A stretch of 64,000 nt of DNA from assembly GCF_019443405.1 (NCBI RefSeq), contig NZ_CP080376.1, positions 1,860,001-1,924,000 on the forward strand. Direction: 5' to 3'. Positions 1-10,587 of this stretch are shown in pieces. The position numbers were made by a program, and so were the translations under genes. Each line of letters begins with the position of its first letter. Position 1 is the stretch's first letter. The notes under the pieces were generated by a model. It ran no database searches. It was not told where the DNA came from and saw only the letters and a list, made by a program, of their open reading frames with translations. Source of the stretch: Brevundimonas sp. PAMC22021 (GTDB taxonomy: Bacteria > Pseudomonadota > Alphaproteobacteria > Caulobacterales > Caulobacteraceae).

Positions 1-798
1 GGCCTCTACGCCGTCGCCCTTCCGCCCATCGCGCCGGCCGATCCCCAGCCCGAGGCCATTCCGCTGGTCGTGCTGTTCGAGGACGCCGACCTGATCGTGG
101 TCGACAAACCCGCCGGGATGGCCGCCCACCCGGCGCCCGGTTGCGAGACGGGCACCCTGGTCAACGCCCTGCTGCACCACTGCGGCGCGTCCCTGTCGGG
201 CATTGGCGGCGTGGCGCGCCCCGGCATCGTCCACCGGTTGGACAAGGACACCTCAGGCGTCATGGTCGCCGCCAAATCGGACCGCGCGCACGCCGGCCTC
301 TCCGCCCTGTTCGCCGCCCACGACATTGAGCGCACCTACATCGCCCTGACCCGCGGCGCCCCATCGCCTCCGCGGGACCGCATCCTGACCCGCATCGGCC
401 GCTCCAGCGGCGATCGCAAGAAGATGGCCGTACTGCGCGTCGGCGGGCGAGAGGCGATCACCGACTATGTCGTCCAGCGCACCTTTGGTCAGCCCGCCAA
501 GGCATCGGGCGCGCCGCTCGCCGCCCGCGTGGCCTGCACGCTCCAGACCGGCCGCACCCATCAGATTCGCGTGCACCTGGCCTCCAGAGGCGCGCCGCTG
601 CTGGGCGACCCCGTCTATGGCTCCGGCAGCCCCGCCGCGCCCGTTCGCGCCGCTATCACCCAGGCCGGCCTTGCCCGCCAGGCTCTCCATGCCGCCGTGC
701 TGGGCTTCAGTCATCCGGTGACGGGTGAGGCCTTGCGCTTCGAGACCGATCCGCCTGCGGACATGCAGCGCCTCGAGCACCTGCTGACGGCGCTCTAA
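1..798 (+). CDS. RluA/RluD-family 23S rRNA pseudouridine synthase (5' end outside window)
   Basis: The reading frame is open from base 1, so the gene begins upstream; a GTG at 70 is internal, because in-frame residues before it (ending PLVVLFEDADLIVVDKPAG) already match the family. The enzyme isomerises uridine to pseudouridine in large-subunit rRNA. The catalytic motif HRLDKDTSG, with the Asp in HRLD, is visible, as is the later RTHQIRVHLA motif. An N-terminal S4-like domain would be expected just before the window. RluD is the most likely subtype, but RluC and others cannot be excluded without the missing start. It lies upstream of rpoH on the same strand with a 230-base gap. Confidence 0.85.
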   Translation, partial: GLYAVALPPIAPADPQPEAIPLVVLFEDADLIVVDKPAGMAAHPAPGCETGTLVNALLHHCGASLSGIGGVARPGIVHRLDKDTSGVMVAAKSDRAHAGLSALFAAHDIERTYIALTRGAPSPPRDRILTRIGRSSGDRKKMAVLRVGGREAITDYVVQRTFGQPAKASGAPLAARVACTLQTGRTHQIRVHLASRGAPLLGDPVYGSGSPAAPVRAAITQAGLARQALHAAVLGFSHPVTGEALRFETDPPADMQRLEHLLTAL

Positions 799-819
799 TA
801 CCTGACCTCTCCACTCGGT

Positions 820-848
820 CTTGAACGGCAACAGAGACTGTGCTAGAA
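820..848 (+). promoter_or_regulatory. Candidate rpoH promoter
   Basis: CTTGAA at 820-825 followed by GCTAGAA around 842-848 could be read as a housekeeping-type promoter (TTGAAC, about 15-16 bases, CTAGAA). The CTTGAA hexamer also matches the -35 element of sigma-32 promoters, which would fit autoregulation of rpoH. The -10 for sigma-32 is not convincing. This is pattern reading only. Confidence 0.3.
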
Positions 849-1027
849 GCACGGCTCATCCAAGGCGAGTGGCGCCGGGGATACAGTCACGCTTTCGTGT
901 GACCATCCGTCCCTAAAAAGGTCGGCAACCCATCGCTACTTGTCCGGTTGAGGGGAGAGGCGTCGGCGCACAATCGGTGGCCGGGGTCGAAGCGCCCGCT
1001 CGCACTATCTTGGTCGGAGGGACCGTA

Positions 1028-1915
1028 ATGGCCGCCAACAGCTCGCTCACCATCATGTCGCCCGAACAGGGCCTGTCGCGCTATCTCACGGAAATCCGCA
1101 AGTTTCCGATGCTGACCAAGGACGAGGAGTTCATGCTGGCCAAGCGTTGGTCCGAGCACCAGGACCCTGAGGCCGCGCACCGTCTCGTCACCTCCCACCT
1201 GCGCCTCGTGGCCAAGATCGCCATGGGCTATCGCGGCTATGGTCTGCCGATCGGCGAAGTCATCTCCGAAGGCAACGTCGGCCTGATGCAGGCGGTCAAG
1301 AAGTTCGATCCGGACAAGGGCTTCCGCCTGGCCACCTACGCCATGTGGTGGATCCGCGCCTCGATCCAGGAATACATCCTGCGCTCCTGGTCGCTGGTGA
1401 AGATGGGCACCACCGCCGCCCAGAAGAAGCTGTTCTTCAACCTGCGCAAGGCCAAGAGCCAGATCTCGGCCTTCGAGGAAGGCGACCTGCATCCCGAACA
1501 CCTCTCGGCCATCGCCACCAAGCTGGGCGTGTCGGAGGAAGAGGTCACCAACATGAACCGCCGGCTCGGCGGCGACGCTTCGCTGAACGCGCCCTTGCGC
1601 GCCGACGGTGAAAGCGAATGGCAGGACTGGTTGGCCGACGACACCGCCGTCTCGCAGGAGACCAAGCTAGCCGAGGACGAAGAGCGCGGTCTGCGCATGG
1701 GCCTGCTTCAGGAAGCGATGGAAGAGCTGACCGACCGCGAAAAGCACATCCTGACCGAGCGTCGCCTCAAGGACGATCCGGTGACGCTGGAGGAACTGGC
1801 CAGCCAGTACGGCGTCTCTCGCGAACGCGTGCGCCAGATCGAGGTCCGGGCGTTCGAGAAGCTGCAAAAGGCCATGCGCGCCGCTGCAGAAGAGCGCAAT
1901 CTGGTCGACGCCTGA
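1028..1915 (+). CDS. rpoH: RNA polymerase heat-shock sigma factor RpoH (sigma-32)
   Basis: This 295-residue sigma-70-family protein directs RNA polymerase to heat-shock promoters. The RpoH box QKKLFFNLR, which separates sigma-32 from other group 2/3 sigmas, is present. Region 2 (GNVGLMQAVKKFDPDKGFR) and region 4 with its helix-turn-helix (SQYGVSRERVRQIEV) are intact. The start at 1028 (MAANSSL) is preferred over an in-frame GTG at 977 because GGAGG lies 7-10 bases upstream of it. The gene appears monocistronic, with its own leader of about 230 bases. Confidence 0.96.
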   Translation: MAANSSLTIMSPEQGLSRYLTEIRKFPMLTKDEEFMLAKRWSEHQDPEAAHRLVTSHLRLVAKIAMGYRGYGLPIGEVISEGNVGLMQAVKKFDPDKGFRLATYAMWWIRASIQEYILRSWSLVKMGTTAAQKKLFFNLRKAKSQISAFEEGDLHPEHLSAIATKLGVSEEEVTNMNRRLGGDASLNAPLRADGESEWQDWLADDTAVSQETKLAEDEERGLRMGLLQEAMEELTDREKHILTERRLKDDPVTLEELASQYGVSRERVRQIEVRAFEKLQKAMRAAAEERNLVDA

Positions 1916-1933
1916 GTGTAGAAGCGCGCGGGA

Positions 1934-2734
1934 TCAGCCCGCGCGCGTCTGCGGCACCGGCGCGCTTAGCGCCAGGATCGCCCCGATCGGCTGGGCCAGA
2001 CCATCCTTGGTCACGCCGCCCCCGCTGAGATAGGCGTCCAGTCCGTTCGCCGCGATCGCCAGATTGATGTCGCCGGTGCTGGCCGCCAGCGCCTTCAGCG
2101 TATCGACCTGCTGCTTGACCGCACGGGCCGCCTGCATCGGGTCTTGATTGAACTGGGCGAGTGCGGCCGCGAGGATGCGCAACGCCTGGGTTTTTGGGTC
2201 GATGGTCGTTTCATTCGACGCCGCATCGGCCTTGCGCTTGCGCGCGCCGGCGTATTCCCCCGAATTGAAGCGGCGCCGGTCGGGTCCGACATAGCCGACG
2301 GCCTCGATCCACGGCCGAGCCTTCAGTGCGACGTTCTCGATGCGCTTGAACAGGTCGCCGGCGGTGAACGGCTTGCGCAGAAACTCATGCACCCCGGCGT
2401 CTCGCGCGCCCTTGATCGAGCTGGCGGTCGCATCGCTCGTCACCATGATCACCGGGGCCGTCCGGCAGATCATGGACGAGCGCCGCAGTCGCCGCGTCAG
2501 CGTCTCGCCGTTCAGCGTCTCGCCCCGCCGTTCGGTGAACACCATCCCCGGCTCGACGTCGCGCAGCAGTTCCAGCGCCCGTTCCTCATCGCTCTCGATG
2601 AAGACCTCGCGCGAACCGATCACCTTCATGATGTCCATCAGCAGCCGCGCCGACGCCGGATTCGGGTCGGCGATCACGATCCGCCGGATGGACGGAGCGA
2701 TCCGGTTCAGCGTCTTGGGATCGGCGGCGAACAA
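1934..2734 (-). CDS. Receiver-domain protein with Glu in place of the phosphoacceptor Asp
   Basis: This 266-residue protein has an N-terminal CheY-like fold (about residues 17-135) and a C-terminal region of unknown function. The conserved Thr (VTSD) and Lys (LRKPF) are present, and one Asp of the acidic pocket (IADPNP) remains. At the phosphorylation position the sequence reads PGMVFTERRG, which aligns a Glu (E68) with the usual Asp. The protein is therefore probably not phosphorylated normally, and Glu could mimic the active state. A short YVGPDRRRFNSGEYAG linker follows the receiver domain. It ends 76 bases before purA in the same orientation. Its output partner is unknown. Confidence 0.75.
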   Translation of the reverse strand: MFAADPKTLNRIAPSIRRIVIADPNPASARLLMDIMKVIGSREVFIESDEERALELLRDVEPGMVFTERRGETLNGETLTRRLRRSSMICRTAPVIMVTSDATASSIKGARDAGVHEFLRKPFTAGDLFKRIENVALKARPWIEAVGYVGPDRRRFNSGEYAGARKRKADAASNETTIDPKTQALRILAAALAQFNQDPMQAARAVKQQVDTLKALAASTGDINLAIAANGLDAYLSGGGVTKDGLAQPIGAILALSAPVPQTRAG

Positions 2735-2809
2735 GCGGGACTCCGTGGCGACAGATCGCTCACGCTAGTCCCGCCAGGGTTAAGATGGCCTTGAGCGCCG
2801 CCGCTCGTC

Positions 2810-4102
<1,293 letters not shown>

Positions 4103-4170
4103 GACCGTTCTCTCCGCACTTGATGCGGGCGCAGCCTATAACCGGGGAATCGGGCGGTGTCCTCCCAAGC

Positions 4171-4188
4171 GGTCGGATTTATCCGACC
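4171..4188. other. Perfect 8-bp-arm palindrome at the serC stop
   Basis: GGTCGGAT-TT-ATCCGACC (as a folded hairpin, 7-bp stem and TTTA loop) overlaps the serC TAA codon. No T-tract follows on either strand, so it is a weak candidate for an intrinsic terminator or an operator-like site between serC and purA. Confidence 0.4.
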
Positions 4189-5342
4189 TCTGACACCGCA
4201 GTCTGGAACGACCACTCCAGCCAGGGGGTGGCGGCGCGTACGTCGGCCGTCTCGACCGTGCAACCGCACCAAAGGCGCAGGCCCGGCGGCGCGTTCCTGT
4301 GCGGCTCCATGTCGAACACGGCGCCCTCGCCTTCCAGCAGCGCCTTGAACCGCGTCACGAACGCCTTCTGCGCCTTGGCGTCCAGGCTTTCCACGCGCGC
4401 ATCCGTGAACTTCAGGCAGACCGAAGTCGTGGATCGGATTTCCGGCCGCTCCGGCAGGAAGTCGATCCAGTCCGTCCGCTCCACCCACTCGGCCAGCGCG
4501 GCGTAGTTGGCGTTTGTGCGCCGGATCAGCTCGGACAGGCCGCCGACCGACTTCGCCCAATCCAGCGCGTCGATCCAGTCTTCGATGGTCAGGATCGAGA
4601 AGGTGTTGATCGCCACGCCGTCGGCCAGCGAACGATCAAAACCGTTCTTGTCGGCGATCCGCAGCACCTTAGGAATCGCCCGATCGGGACGATAAACGTC
4701 CAGCCGCTCCACCGCCCGCCGCGACAGCGCCATGACCCCGATGCCCGCCTCGCCGCCCAGCGCCTTCTGGAAGCTGAACGTCACCACATCCAGCTTGTCC
4801 CACGGCAACGGCATGGCGAAGGCGGCCGAGGTTGCGTCGCAGACCGCCAGCCCCTGTCGGTCCGCATCGATCCAGTCCGCATCCGGCACCCGCACGCCCG
4901 ACGTGGTGCCGTTCCACGGGAACACCACGTCTTTCGACCAGTCCACGCGCGACAGGTCGGGCAGCTCGCCCCAAGGCGCCTCCAGCACCTCCGGCTCCAG
5001 CTTCAGGTGATCGCGCACATCCGCCGCCCACGTCAGGCCGAAGTTCTCATAGGCGATCACCTGCACGCCGCGCGCGCCCAGCATGCCCCACAGAGCCGCC
5101 TCCACCGCTCCGGTGTCAGACCCGGGCGTATAGAGCATGACGTAATCGTCCGGCACCTCCAGCACCTCGCGCGTCAGCCTCAGGCCGTGCGCGAACCGCT
5201 CCACCACCTCCGGCGCCCGAATGCCGCGGCCCATCAACTTCGTCGGCAGGCCCTCGAGCGCATAGTCCGGCCGCTTGGCCGTCGGCCCGGCCGAAAACCA
5301 CGGTCGTTCGGGCTTGGTCTGGGGCTTGTCGATCACCCTCAT
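4179..5342 (-). CDS. serC: Phosphoserine aminotransferase
   Basis: SerC transaminates 3-phosphohydroxypyruvate to phosphoserine using PLP and glutamate, in serine biosynthesis. The 387-residue protein belongs to the longer proteobacterial SerC type, with an N-terminal RPWFSAGPTAKRP motif and the PLP-lysine motif FSFQKALGGEAG. The start codon overlaps the stop of the upstream J-domain gene by ATGA (5339-5342), implying translational coupling. serA, often a neighbour of serC, is not in this window. Confidence 0.93.
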   Translation of the reverse strand: MRVIDKPQTKPERPWFSAGPTAKRPDYALEGLPTKLMGRGIRAPEVVERFAHGLRLTREVLEVPDDYVMLYTPGSDTGAVEAALWGMLGARGVQVIAYENFGLTWAADVRDHLKLEPEVLEAPWGELPDLSRVDWSKDVVFPWNGTTSGVRVPDADWIDADRQGLAVCDATSAAFAMPLPWDKLDVVTFSFQKALGGEAGIGVMALSRRAVERLDVYRPDRAIPKVLRIADKNGFDRSLADGVAINTFSILTIEDWIDALDWAKSVGGLSELIRRTNANYAALAEWVERTDWIDFLPERPEIRSTTSVCLKFTDARVESLDAKAQKAFVTRFKALLEGEGAVFDMEPHRNAPPGLRLWCGCTVETADVRAATPWLEWSFQTAVSEVG

Positions 5343-6262
5343 TGCCCCGGCTGGTACGGCCGCTTGTCACGCCAATCCTCGGCAAAGCGCACCAGCGTCT
5401 CGTCCGGCGCGTCTGGCAGCGTCACCATCAGCCGCGCCAAGAGGTCGCCGCGTCGTCCGCCCTCGTGAGCCCCGCGCCCTTTCAGCCTCAGCACCCGGCC
5501 CGAGTTCGAGCCCTTGGGAATGGTCATCGACACCGCGCCCTCTGGCGTCGGCACGCGCACCTTGCCGCCCAGCACCGCATCGGGGACCGATACCGGCAGG
5601 TCCATCACCAGATCGGCGCCTTCGCGCCGGAACAGCGGATGCGGCGCCAGCCTCAGTTCGATCAGGGCGTCGCCGGCCTCGCCGCCGCGCCCCGGCCCGC
5701 CCTGACCTTTTAGGCGGATGGTCTGGCCGTCGGTCGCGCCTTTCGGGATGGTCACGTCCAGCGTGCGCCCGTCCGAGAACTGGATGCGCCGCGTGGCGCC
5801 GGCGATGGCGTCTTCCAGGCTGATCTCCAGCGTCGCCCGCACGTCCTGACCACGCTGCGGCCCGGCTGGTCGGCGTCCGCCGCCTCCGAACATGCCGAAG
5901 ATTTCGTCCAGATCGACGCCTTCGAAGTTGGCGCGACCGCCCGGCCCGCCTTCGCGGCCGAAGCCGAACCCGCTCGATCCGCCCTGTCCGAACGGACTGC
6001 CGCTGGCCCGCCCGCCGCCAAAGCCGCGGAACTGCTCGTTGCCGTCCGCATCGATGGCGCCCTGGTCGTATTTGGCCTTCTTGTCCTCGTCGCCCAGGAT
6101 GTCGAAGGCGGCGGTAATGCGCTTGAACCGGTCTTCGGCCGGCTTGTCGCCCGGGTTGCGGTCGGGATGCAGCTCCTTGGCCAGCTTCCTGAACGCCTTC
6201 TTGATCTCCTCGGGAGAGGCGGTTCGGGACACGCCCAATTCCTTGTAGGGATCGCTCGCCAC
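5339..6262 (-). CDS. DnaJ C-terminal-domain co-chaperone (CbpA-like)
   Basis: This 307-residue Hsp40 has an N-terminal J domain (PYKELGVSRTASPEEI, with the HPD motif in LHPDRNPGD), a Gly/Phe-rich linker (about residues 77-118), and two beta-rich C-terminal substrate-binding domains. The CxxCxGxG zinc-finger repeats of true DnaJ are absent, which makes it the CbpA/type II class. It would stimulate DnaK ATPase and deliver unfolded clients. It is coupled to serC by a 4-base overlap and sits 80 bases downstream of the last GTA gene on the same strand. Confidence 0.88.
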   Translation of the reverse strand: MASDPYKELGVSRTASPEEIKKAFRKLAKELHPDRNPGDKPAEDRFKRITAAFDILGDEDKKAKYDQGAIDADGNEQFRGFGGGRASGSPFGQGGSSGFGFGREGGPGGRANFEGVDLDEIFGMFGGGGRRPAGPQRGQDVRATLEISLEDAIAGATRRIQFSDGRTLDVTIPKGATDGQTIRLKGQGGPGRGGEAGDALIELRLAPHPLFRREGADLVMDLPVSVPDAVLGGKVRVPTPEGAVSMTIPKGSNSGRVLRLKGRGAHEGGRRGDLLARLMVTLPDAPDETLVRFAEDWRDKRPYQPGQ

Positions 6263-6342
6263 GCCGTCTGTCGCTCCGCAAAGATAGGAAAGCCAAGCCG
6301 TCAGTTAAGCCATGCCCGCCGCGCCCGAAAGACCCGCGCCGC

Positions 6343-9300
6343 CTATCCGCCGATAAAGATGCGCGCCTCCGCGCCCCATCCATAGCCTTCGCCCCACTGC
6401 GCCACAGCCATCAGGGCGCTGGCGCCGATCCCGCCGGGAAAGTCTTCCGCGATGGCCTCGACCGCATAGGCGAAAGCCTCCACCTCGACCTCGGCTGCCC
6501 GCAAGACGCGTTCCCCATCCAGCACGCGGATGCGATAGCGTCTTGCGTCAAGCTCGCCCTCGGCGTTCCATCCGGCGCCGGGCAGCCGCGCACGCGGCGT
6601 CCATCGCAACGCCAGGGCGCCGCTCTCGCTCTTCTCCGCCGCCAATCCCATCGGCGACCACGGCCGATAGTAGACGCCCTGCGGCGTAAAGATGGTCTGC
6701 GCAAACCGGTCGCCGCCCGGCGGCGCACCCCGCGGTCCGGCTCGGCAGAGCAGCGGCAGCCCCCGTTCGCTCCGTCCGATGTCCACCCGAGGCAACCCTG
6801 CGCCCATGAACACCGCCAGCGCCCCTTCAGTCGCACCCGTCGCCATGTCCACATCCGTCCCCTGCTGCGCGCGACGCAGGCCGCTCAGCCGCCAGTTGTC
6901 GGCGCCGGTCATCTCGGCTTGGCGGAACTGCAGCAACTCCCAGCCTCCGCCCGCACATTCCACTGCGATGACGTTGGCTCCGCCCAGCACCGCCGCCTCG
7001 GACGCGCTCGACGGCGCCTGGCCTTCGAGCTTCATCTCCAGCGCATTGACCTCGTCCCAGCCGTCGGTGAGACCGGGCTCCAACGGCGCGAGCAACACCC
7101 CCACGGTCGCGGGCGTCTCCACCGCCGCGCGCACCGTCAGGCTGTCGGGCGTCGCCCCCATATGCAGGCTCATCGGCCGCCACGGCTCGGCCGCCAGCGC
7201 CACCAGCGGCCGGTCGTCATCTTCCGCCCCCGACAGCGGCGGCAGATCCAGCAGCCGCAACAAAGGCGCGCCGGGCGCCTCCGCCTCGCCCCCGCTCCGC
7301 CAATCCTCTTCCGGGTCCAGCACCAGCGCCTCCCGCAGCGGTCGCAGGCGCAACCGCGGCGTCTCGTCCATCGCCGCCTGCTCGACCCGCCACAGGCCGC
7401 CGCGTCCTTCCACCCTCACCGCATCACCGGGCTCGACCCGCAAGGCCAACTCCGGCCCGGCCGCCAGCGTCAGCGCCTCCTCGCCTTCTCCCTCCAACAG
7501 TCGCCTCGCCGCCCGTGTCGCCAGTCCGCTGCCGCAGGCCACCGGCAGATCCACATCCAGCCCGCCGTCGTCCTCCACCTCGTCCGAGCGCACCGTCACC
7601 GCGCCTGTCTGATAGTCCGCCGTCTCGTCGATGAACCGCACCCGCGCCGTGCCGGGCCGCCGTTCCAGCGACCGCTCCGCCACATCCGGCGCGCCCTCTT
7701 CCTCCAGCGCCAGGTCGTCGCGAGCCACGTCCAGAACCTCGCCCGACCGTCCGATCACGGCGATTCTGCCGCCCCTCTCCGCCGCCACGGCATCGAAGGC
7801 AGTCAGCAGCGGTCCCAGAGCGTCTCGGGTCCGCATCGGCCGGTCGATCACATAGCCCGCCGCCGCACCCTCCACGCCCTCCACGACAAAGCCGTCCTCG
7901 CCCACGCCCCCGCGCCTCAGCACCGCCGCGATCAGGTCCCGCGCGTCGCCCGTCAGCCGTCCGTTCAACCAGTGCCCGCTGCGCCAGGCGCCCGCGTCCG
8001 CCCAGACATCCGCCCTCGCCGGAAAGGCCGGATAGGGTCGCGCATCCCAGCACCAGGCGTTCGCCCCCTCCAGCATCCGGCCGCCATAGACCGAAGAAAC
8101 CGGATTGTTCTCGAGCGCCGCATAGTGCGCCAGCACCGCCTCCAGCGCCGCCCGCTGCACCGCGTCGTCTCTCGCGCCGCTCGAGTGCGGCGGAAGCCGG
8201 CCTTCCGAACTCTTGGGGTCCTGAAACAGGTTGGGCGCATTGCCGCCCCTGTCCACCGCCGCGCAGCCGAACTCCGACAGCCGCACCGGCTTCATGCCCG
8301 GGATCCAGGCGGTCGGCGTCGCCTTTCGCGCGCCGCCCGGCCGATCATGGTGCGCATTCGACCACCAGCCCTTCAGGTCCTTGGGCCGGAACAGCCAGTC
8401 CTCGCCGTGCGCCGTGTCGCGGATCGGCGTCCGGATCTGAGCCGCACGCTCGGCCTCCCCGCCGTAGAACCAGTCGAAATTCTCGCCGCCCGCCACGTTC
8501 GCCGCCAGATAGGCCTGATCGCTTGCGCCGCCGTACAGCGCCCCGTCCACCCCGCCGTCGCCCTCGCGCCAGTCGCTCAGCGGCGGATACCAGTCGATCG
8601 ATACATGATCGATGTTCGGATTCGCCCACAGCGGATCGAGGTGAAAGATCACGTCCCCCGTCCCCGGCTGATGCCCGAAATACTCGGACCAATCCGCCGC
8701 ATAGGACAGCTTCACATCCGGCCCGACCACGGCCCGGCACTCGGCCGCCAGGGTGCGGTATTGCGCCACCGCCGGATAGCCGCCCGCCTGATCCCGCGTC
8801 CACGTCAGCCCGCGCATCTCCGAGCCGATCAGCAGCCCGTCCGCGCCTTCCTCCCGTGCGATCCGCGCGTAGTGCAGCGCCATCCAGCGCAAGCCCCAGC
8901 CGTCCTCGTCGCCGAACAGGGCCGCCACCTGCGCCGTCGCCTGCGGCCCGTCCTCGCCTCGCACCCGCCCGCGCCAGGGGTGCGGCGCCTGCCGTGCGCC
9001 GCCATACGGATCGGGCAGCGCATTATCCCCCGGCACGTCCATGAAGACGAACGGATACAGCGTCACCTCCAGCCCCCGCGCCTTGAGCTCGCGGATCGCC
9101 TGCCGCACGCTGTCGTCTGATGGCGTCCCGCCATAGGCCGGCCGGCCGTCCACCTCCGAGATTAGATAGGCGTCGCCCCGTTCCAGCCCCGCGACCGACC
9201 ACCTCAGCGGCTCCGTCGGCTTGTCCCGGCGCTCCACCCCCGGCCGCACTCGGCAGTGGCCGGCCCGCAGATCGTCGCCGAACCAGCCGACCACCAGGCT

Positions 9301-10080
9301 GACCCGCTTCAGGTTCGGAGCCTGCGCCTGCAACTGATCCAGGGACACCAACAGGTCCGCCCGTCCCTCGCCCGCGTGCACATTCTCCGGCTTGGTCCGC
9401 GTCAGCCCCTCGCGCCGCAGCACGACGTCTGTCGCCAGCGCGAACTCGCCCGCGCCGGGGATCAGGCACACGCCCTCCAGCCGATCCTCCAGCCTCGCCC
9501 CGCTCCCTACCGGCCGACGGAACACCTCGAAACTCAGCTGCGGCGGCCGGTCGCCATAGGCTGTCAGCGGCAGGTCCTCGAACACCACATAGGCCGTGCC
9601 TCGATACGCCGGCGCCCCGCCTTCCACCGCCTCGATCAGCGGGTCCGGCTGCTGGTCCTCCGTTCCGCGATGCAGACGCATGGCGATCCCCGCCGTCTCC
9701 ATCGGCTGGCCGTCCGCCCAGATGCGCCCGATCCCGTCGATCGGCCCCTCGCCCAGCGCCACCGCAAAGCTCAGCGAATAGTCGTAGTCGACCGTCTTCG
9801 GCCCGCCCTTGCCGCCACGCTGCTCGGTGCGGCGTTCCTGGAACCGCGCGGCCCAGATCACCTGCCCCGCGACCCGCGCCCGTCCGAACACGCAGGGTAT
9901 CGGCGCGCCCTCCGCCGCGCCCTGGATCTTCAGCCCGTCCAGCCGAGGCCCCACCTGCCGCGCCGGCGACAAGGCGCCCAGCAGCGCCCCGTCCGCCATC
10001 CGACCAAGCGTCGCCCCCAGGACCCGGCCGATCCCGCCCCCAACCGCCCCGCCGATCCCGCCCAGCACCACCTGCGCCAT
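6343..10080 (-). CDS. GTA gene 15: tail-tip / baseplate 'megatron' protein with TIM-barrel domain
   Basis: At 1245 residues this is the largest gene of the cluster and ends the GTA operon. The N-terminus is a Gly-rich phage tail-tip type (MAQVVLGGIGGAVGGGIGR) followed by FGRARVAGQVIWAARF. The middle part (about residues 420-740) resembles the glycoside-hydrolase-like TIM barrel of GTA tail proteins (ADWSEYFGH, DHVSIDWYPPLSDW, SEFGCAAVDRGGNAPN). The C-terminal third resembles phage tail protein domains. In the known GTA, gene 15 forms the tail tip that contacts the recipient. It starts six bases after the gene 14 stop. Confidence 0.93.
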   Translation of the reverse strand: MAQVVLGGIGGAVGGGIGRVLGATLGRMADGALLGALSPARQVGPRLDGLKIQGAAEGAPIPCVFGRARVAGQVIWAARFQERRTEQRGGKGGPKTVDYDYSLSFAVALGEGPIDGIGRIWADGQPMETAGIAMRLHRGTEDQQPDPLIEAVEGGAPAYRGTAYVVFEDLPLTAYGDRPPQLSFEVFRRPVGSGARLEDRLEGVCLIPGAGEFALATDVVLRREGLTRTKPENVHAGEGRADLLVSLDQLQAQAPNLKRVSLVVGWFGDDLRAGHCRVRPGVERRDKPTEPLRWSVAGLERGDAYLISEVDGRPAYGGTPSDDSVRQAIRELKARGLEVTLYPFVFMDVPGDNALPDPYGGARQAPHPWRGRVRGEDGPQATAQVAALFGDEDGWGLRWMALHYARIAREEGADGLLIGSEMRGLTWTRDQAGGYPAVAQYRTLAAECRAVVGPDVKLSYAADWSEYFGHQPGTGDVIFHLDPLWANPNIDHVSIDWYPPLSDWREGDGGVDGALYGGASDQAYLAANVAGGENFDWFYGGEAERAAQIRTPIRDTAHGEDWLFRPKDLKGWWSNAHHDRPGGARKATPTAWIPGMKPVRLSEFGCAAVDRGGNAPNLFQDPKSSEGRLPPHSSGARDDAVQRAALEAVLAHYAALENNPVSSVYGGRMLEGANAWCWDARPYPAFPARADVWADAGAWRSGHWLNGRLTGDARDLIAAVLRRGGVGEDGFVVEGVEGAAAGYVIDRPMRTRDALGPLLTAFDAVAAERGGRIAVIGRSGEVLDVARDDLALEEEGAPDVAERSLERRPGTARVRFIDETADYQTGAVTVRSDEVEDDGGLDVDLPVACGSGLATRAARRLLEGEGEEALTLAAGPELALRVEPGDAVRVEGRGGLWRVEQAAMDETPRLRLRPLREALVLDPEEDWRSGGEAEAPGAPLLRLLDLPPLSGAEDDDRPLVALAAEPWRPMSLHMGATPDSLTVRAAVETPATVGVLLAPLEPGLTDGWDEVNALEMKLEGQAPSSASEAAVLGGANVIAVECAGGGWELLQFRQAEMTGADNWRLSGLRRAQQGTDVDMATGATEGALAVFMGAGLPRVDIGRSERGLPLLCRAGPRGAPPGGDRFAQTIFTPQGVYYRPWSPMGLAAEKSESGALALRWTPRARLPGAGWNAEGELDARRYRIRVLDGERVLRAAEVEVEAFAYAVEAIAEDFPGGIGASALMAVAQWGEGYGWGAEARIFIGG

Positions 10081-10086
10081 GTCTTG

Positions 10087-10587
10087 TCAGCCCTCCCATC
10101 CAGGCCAGCGAAACACCGCCGCCAGCCGCCTGCGCCACCAGACGCCCATCCAGCTCTCCACCACCGCCCGCCCCCAGTAGGCGTGGATGATCCGAGGCTC
10201 CGGCCCCGCCGCGTCGCTCAGGATCGCGCAGTGCTTGACCATCGCCTCCGGGCTCATGCGGAACAGCAGCACATCGCCGGGCCGCATCGCCTCGACCGGA
10301 ACCTCGACCAGCCACCGCCGCGCCGCCTCCAGCAGCGTCTCTTCGCACCCGACCTCGGCCCAATCGGCGCGGTACGGCGGCAGGGCTTCAGGCTCCTCCC
10401 CCACCACCTCGCGCCACACCCCGCGCACCAGCCCCAGGCAATCCGCGCCTGCGCCCTTCACGCTGGCGCCATGTCGATAGGGCGTGCCCAGCCATCCTCG
10501 CGCCGCCTCCACCACCTGCATTCCTCCCCCCTTGGGGGAGGGGGACCGCGCATCGCGCGGAGGAGGGGGCAAGACCACGCCTCTCAT
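10087..10587 (-). CDS. GTA gene 14: NlpC/P60-family peptidoglycan peptidase
   Basis: This peptidase sits at the tail tip and is expected to cut recipient peptidoglycan. The catalytic Cys lies in GADCLGLVRG and the His in MVKHCAIL; a further RIIHAYWG motif follows. The 166-residue form starts at ATG 10587, which overlaps the gene 13 stop as ATGA. Residues 7-22 (LPPPPRDARSPSPKGG) are encoded by an interspersed repeat. The family-like sequence begins at MQVVEAARGWLGTPYRHG, so ATG 10521 is a possible start that leaves the repeat untranslated. Confidence 0.9.
   Translation of the reverse strand: MRGVVLPPPPRDARSPSPKGGGMQVVEAARGWLGTPYRHGASVKGAGADCLGLVRGVWREVVGEEPEALPPYRADWAEVGCEETLLEAARRWLVEVPVEAMRPGDVLLFRMSPEAMVKHCAILSDAAGPEPRIIHAYWGRAVVESWMGVWWRRRLAAVFRWPGWEG
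10521..10574. repeat. Interspersed palindromic repeat family A, single copy, at the 5' end of GTA gene 14
   Basis: A hairpin CTCCCCCTTGGGGGAG is followed by GGACCGCG and an inverted GCGGAGGAGGGGG. This is the family A layout: C-rich/G-rich hairpin, then GGACCGCG-type stem, then GTGGAGGGG. It lies in frame between the coupled ATG at 10587 and a second ATG at 10521. Confidence 0.8.
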
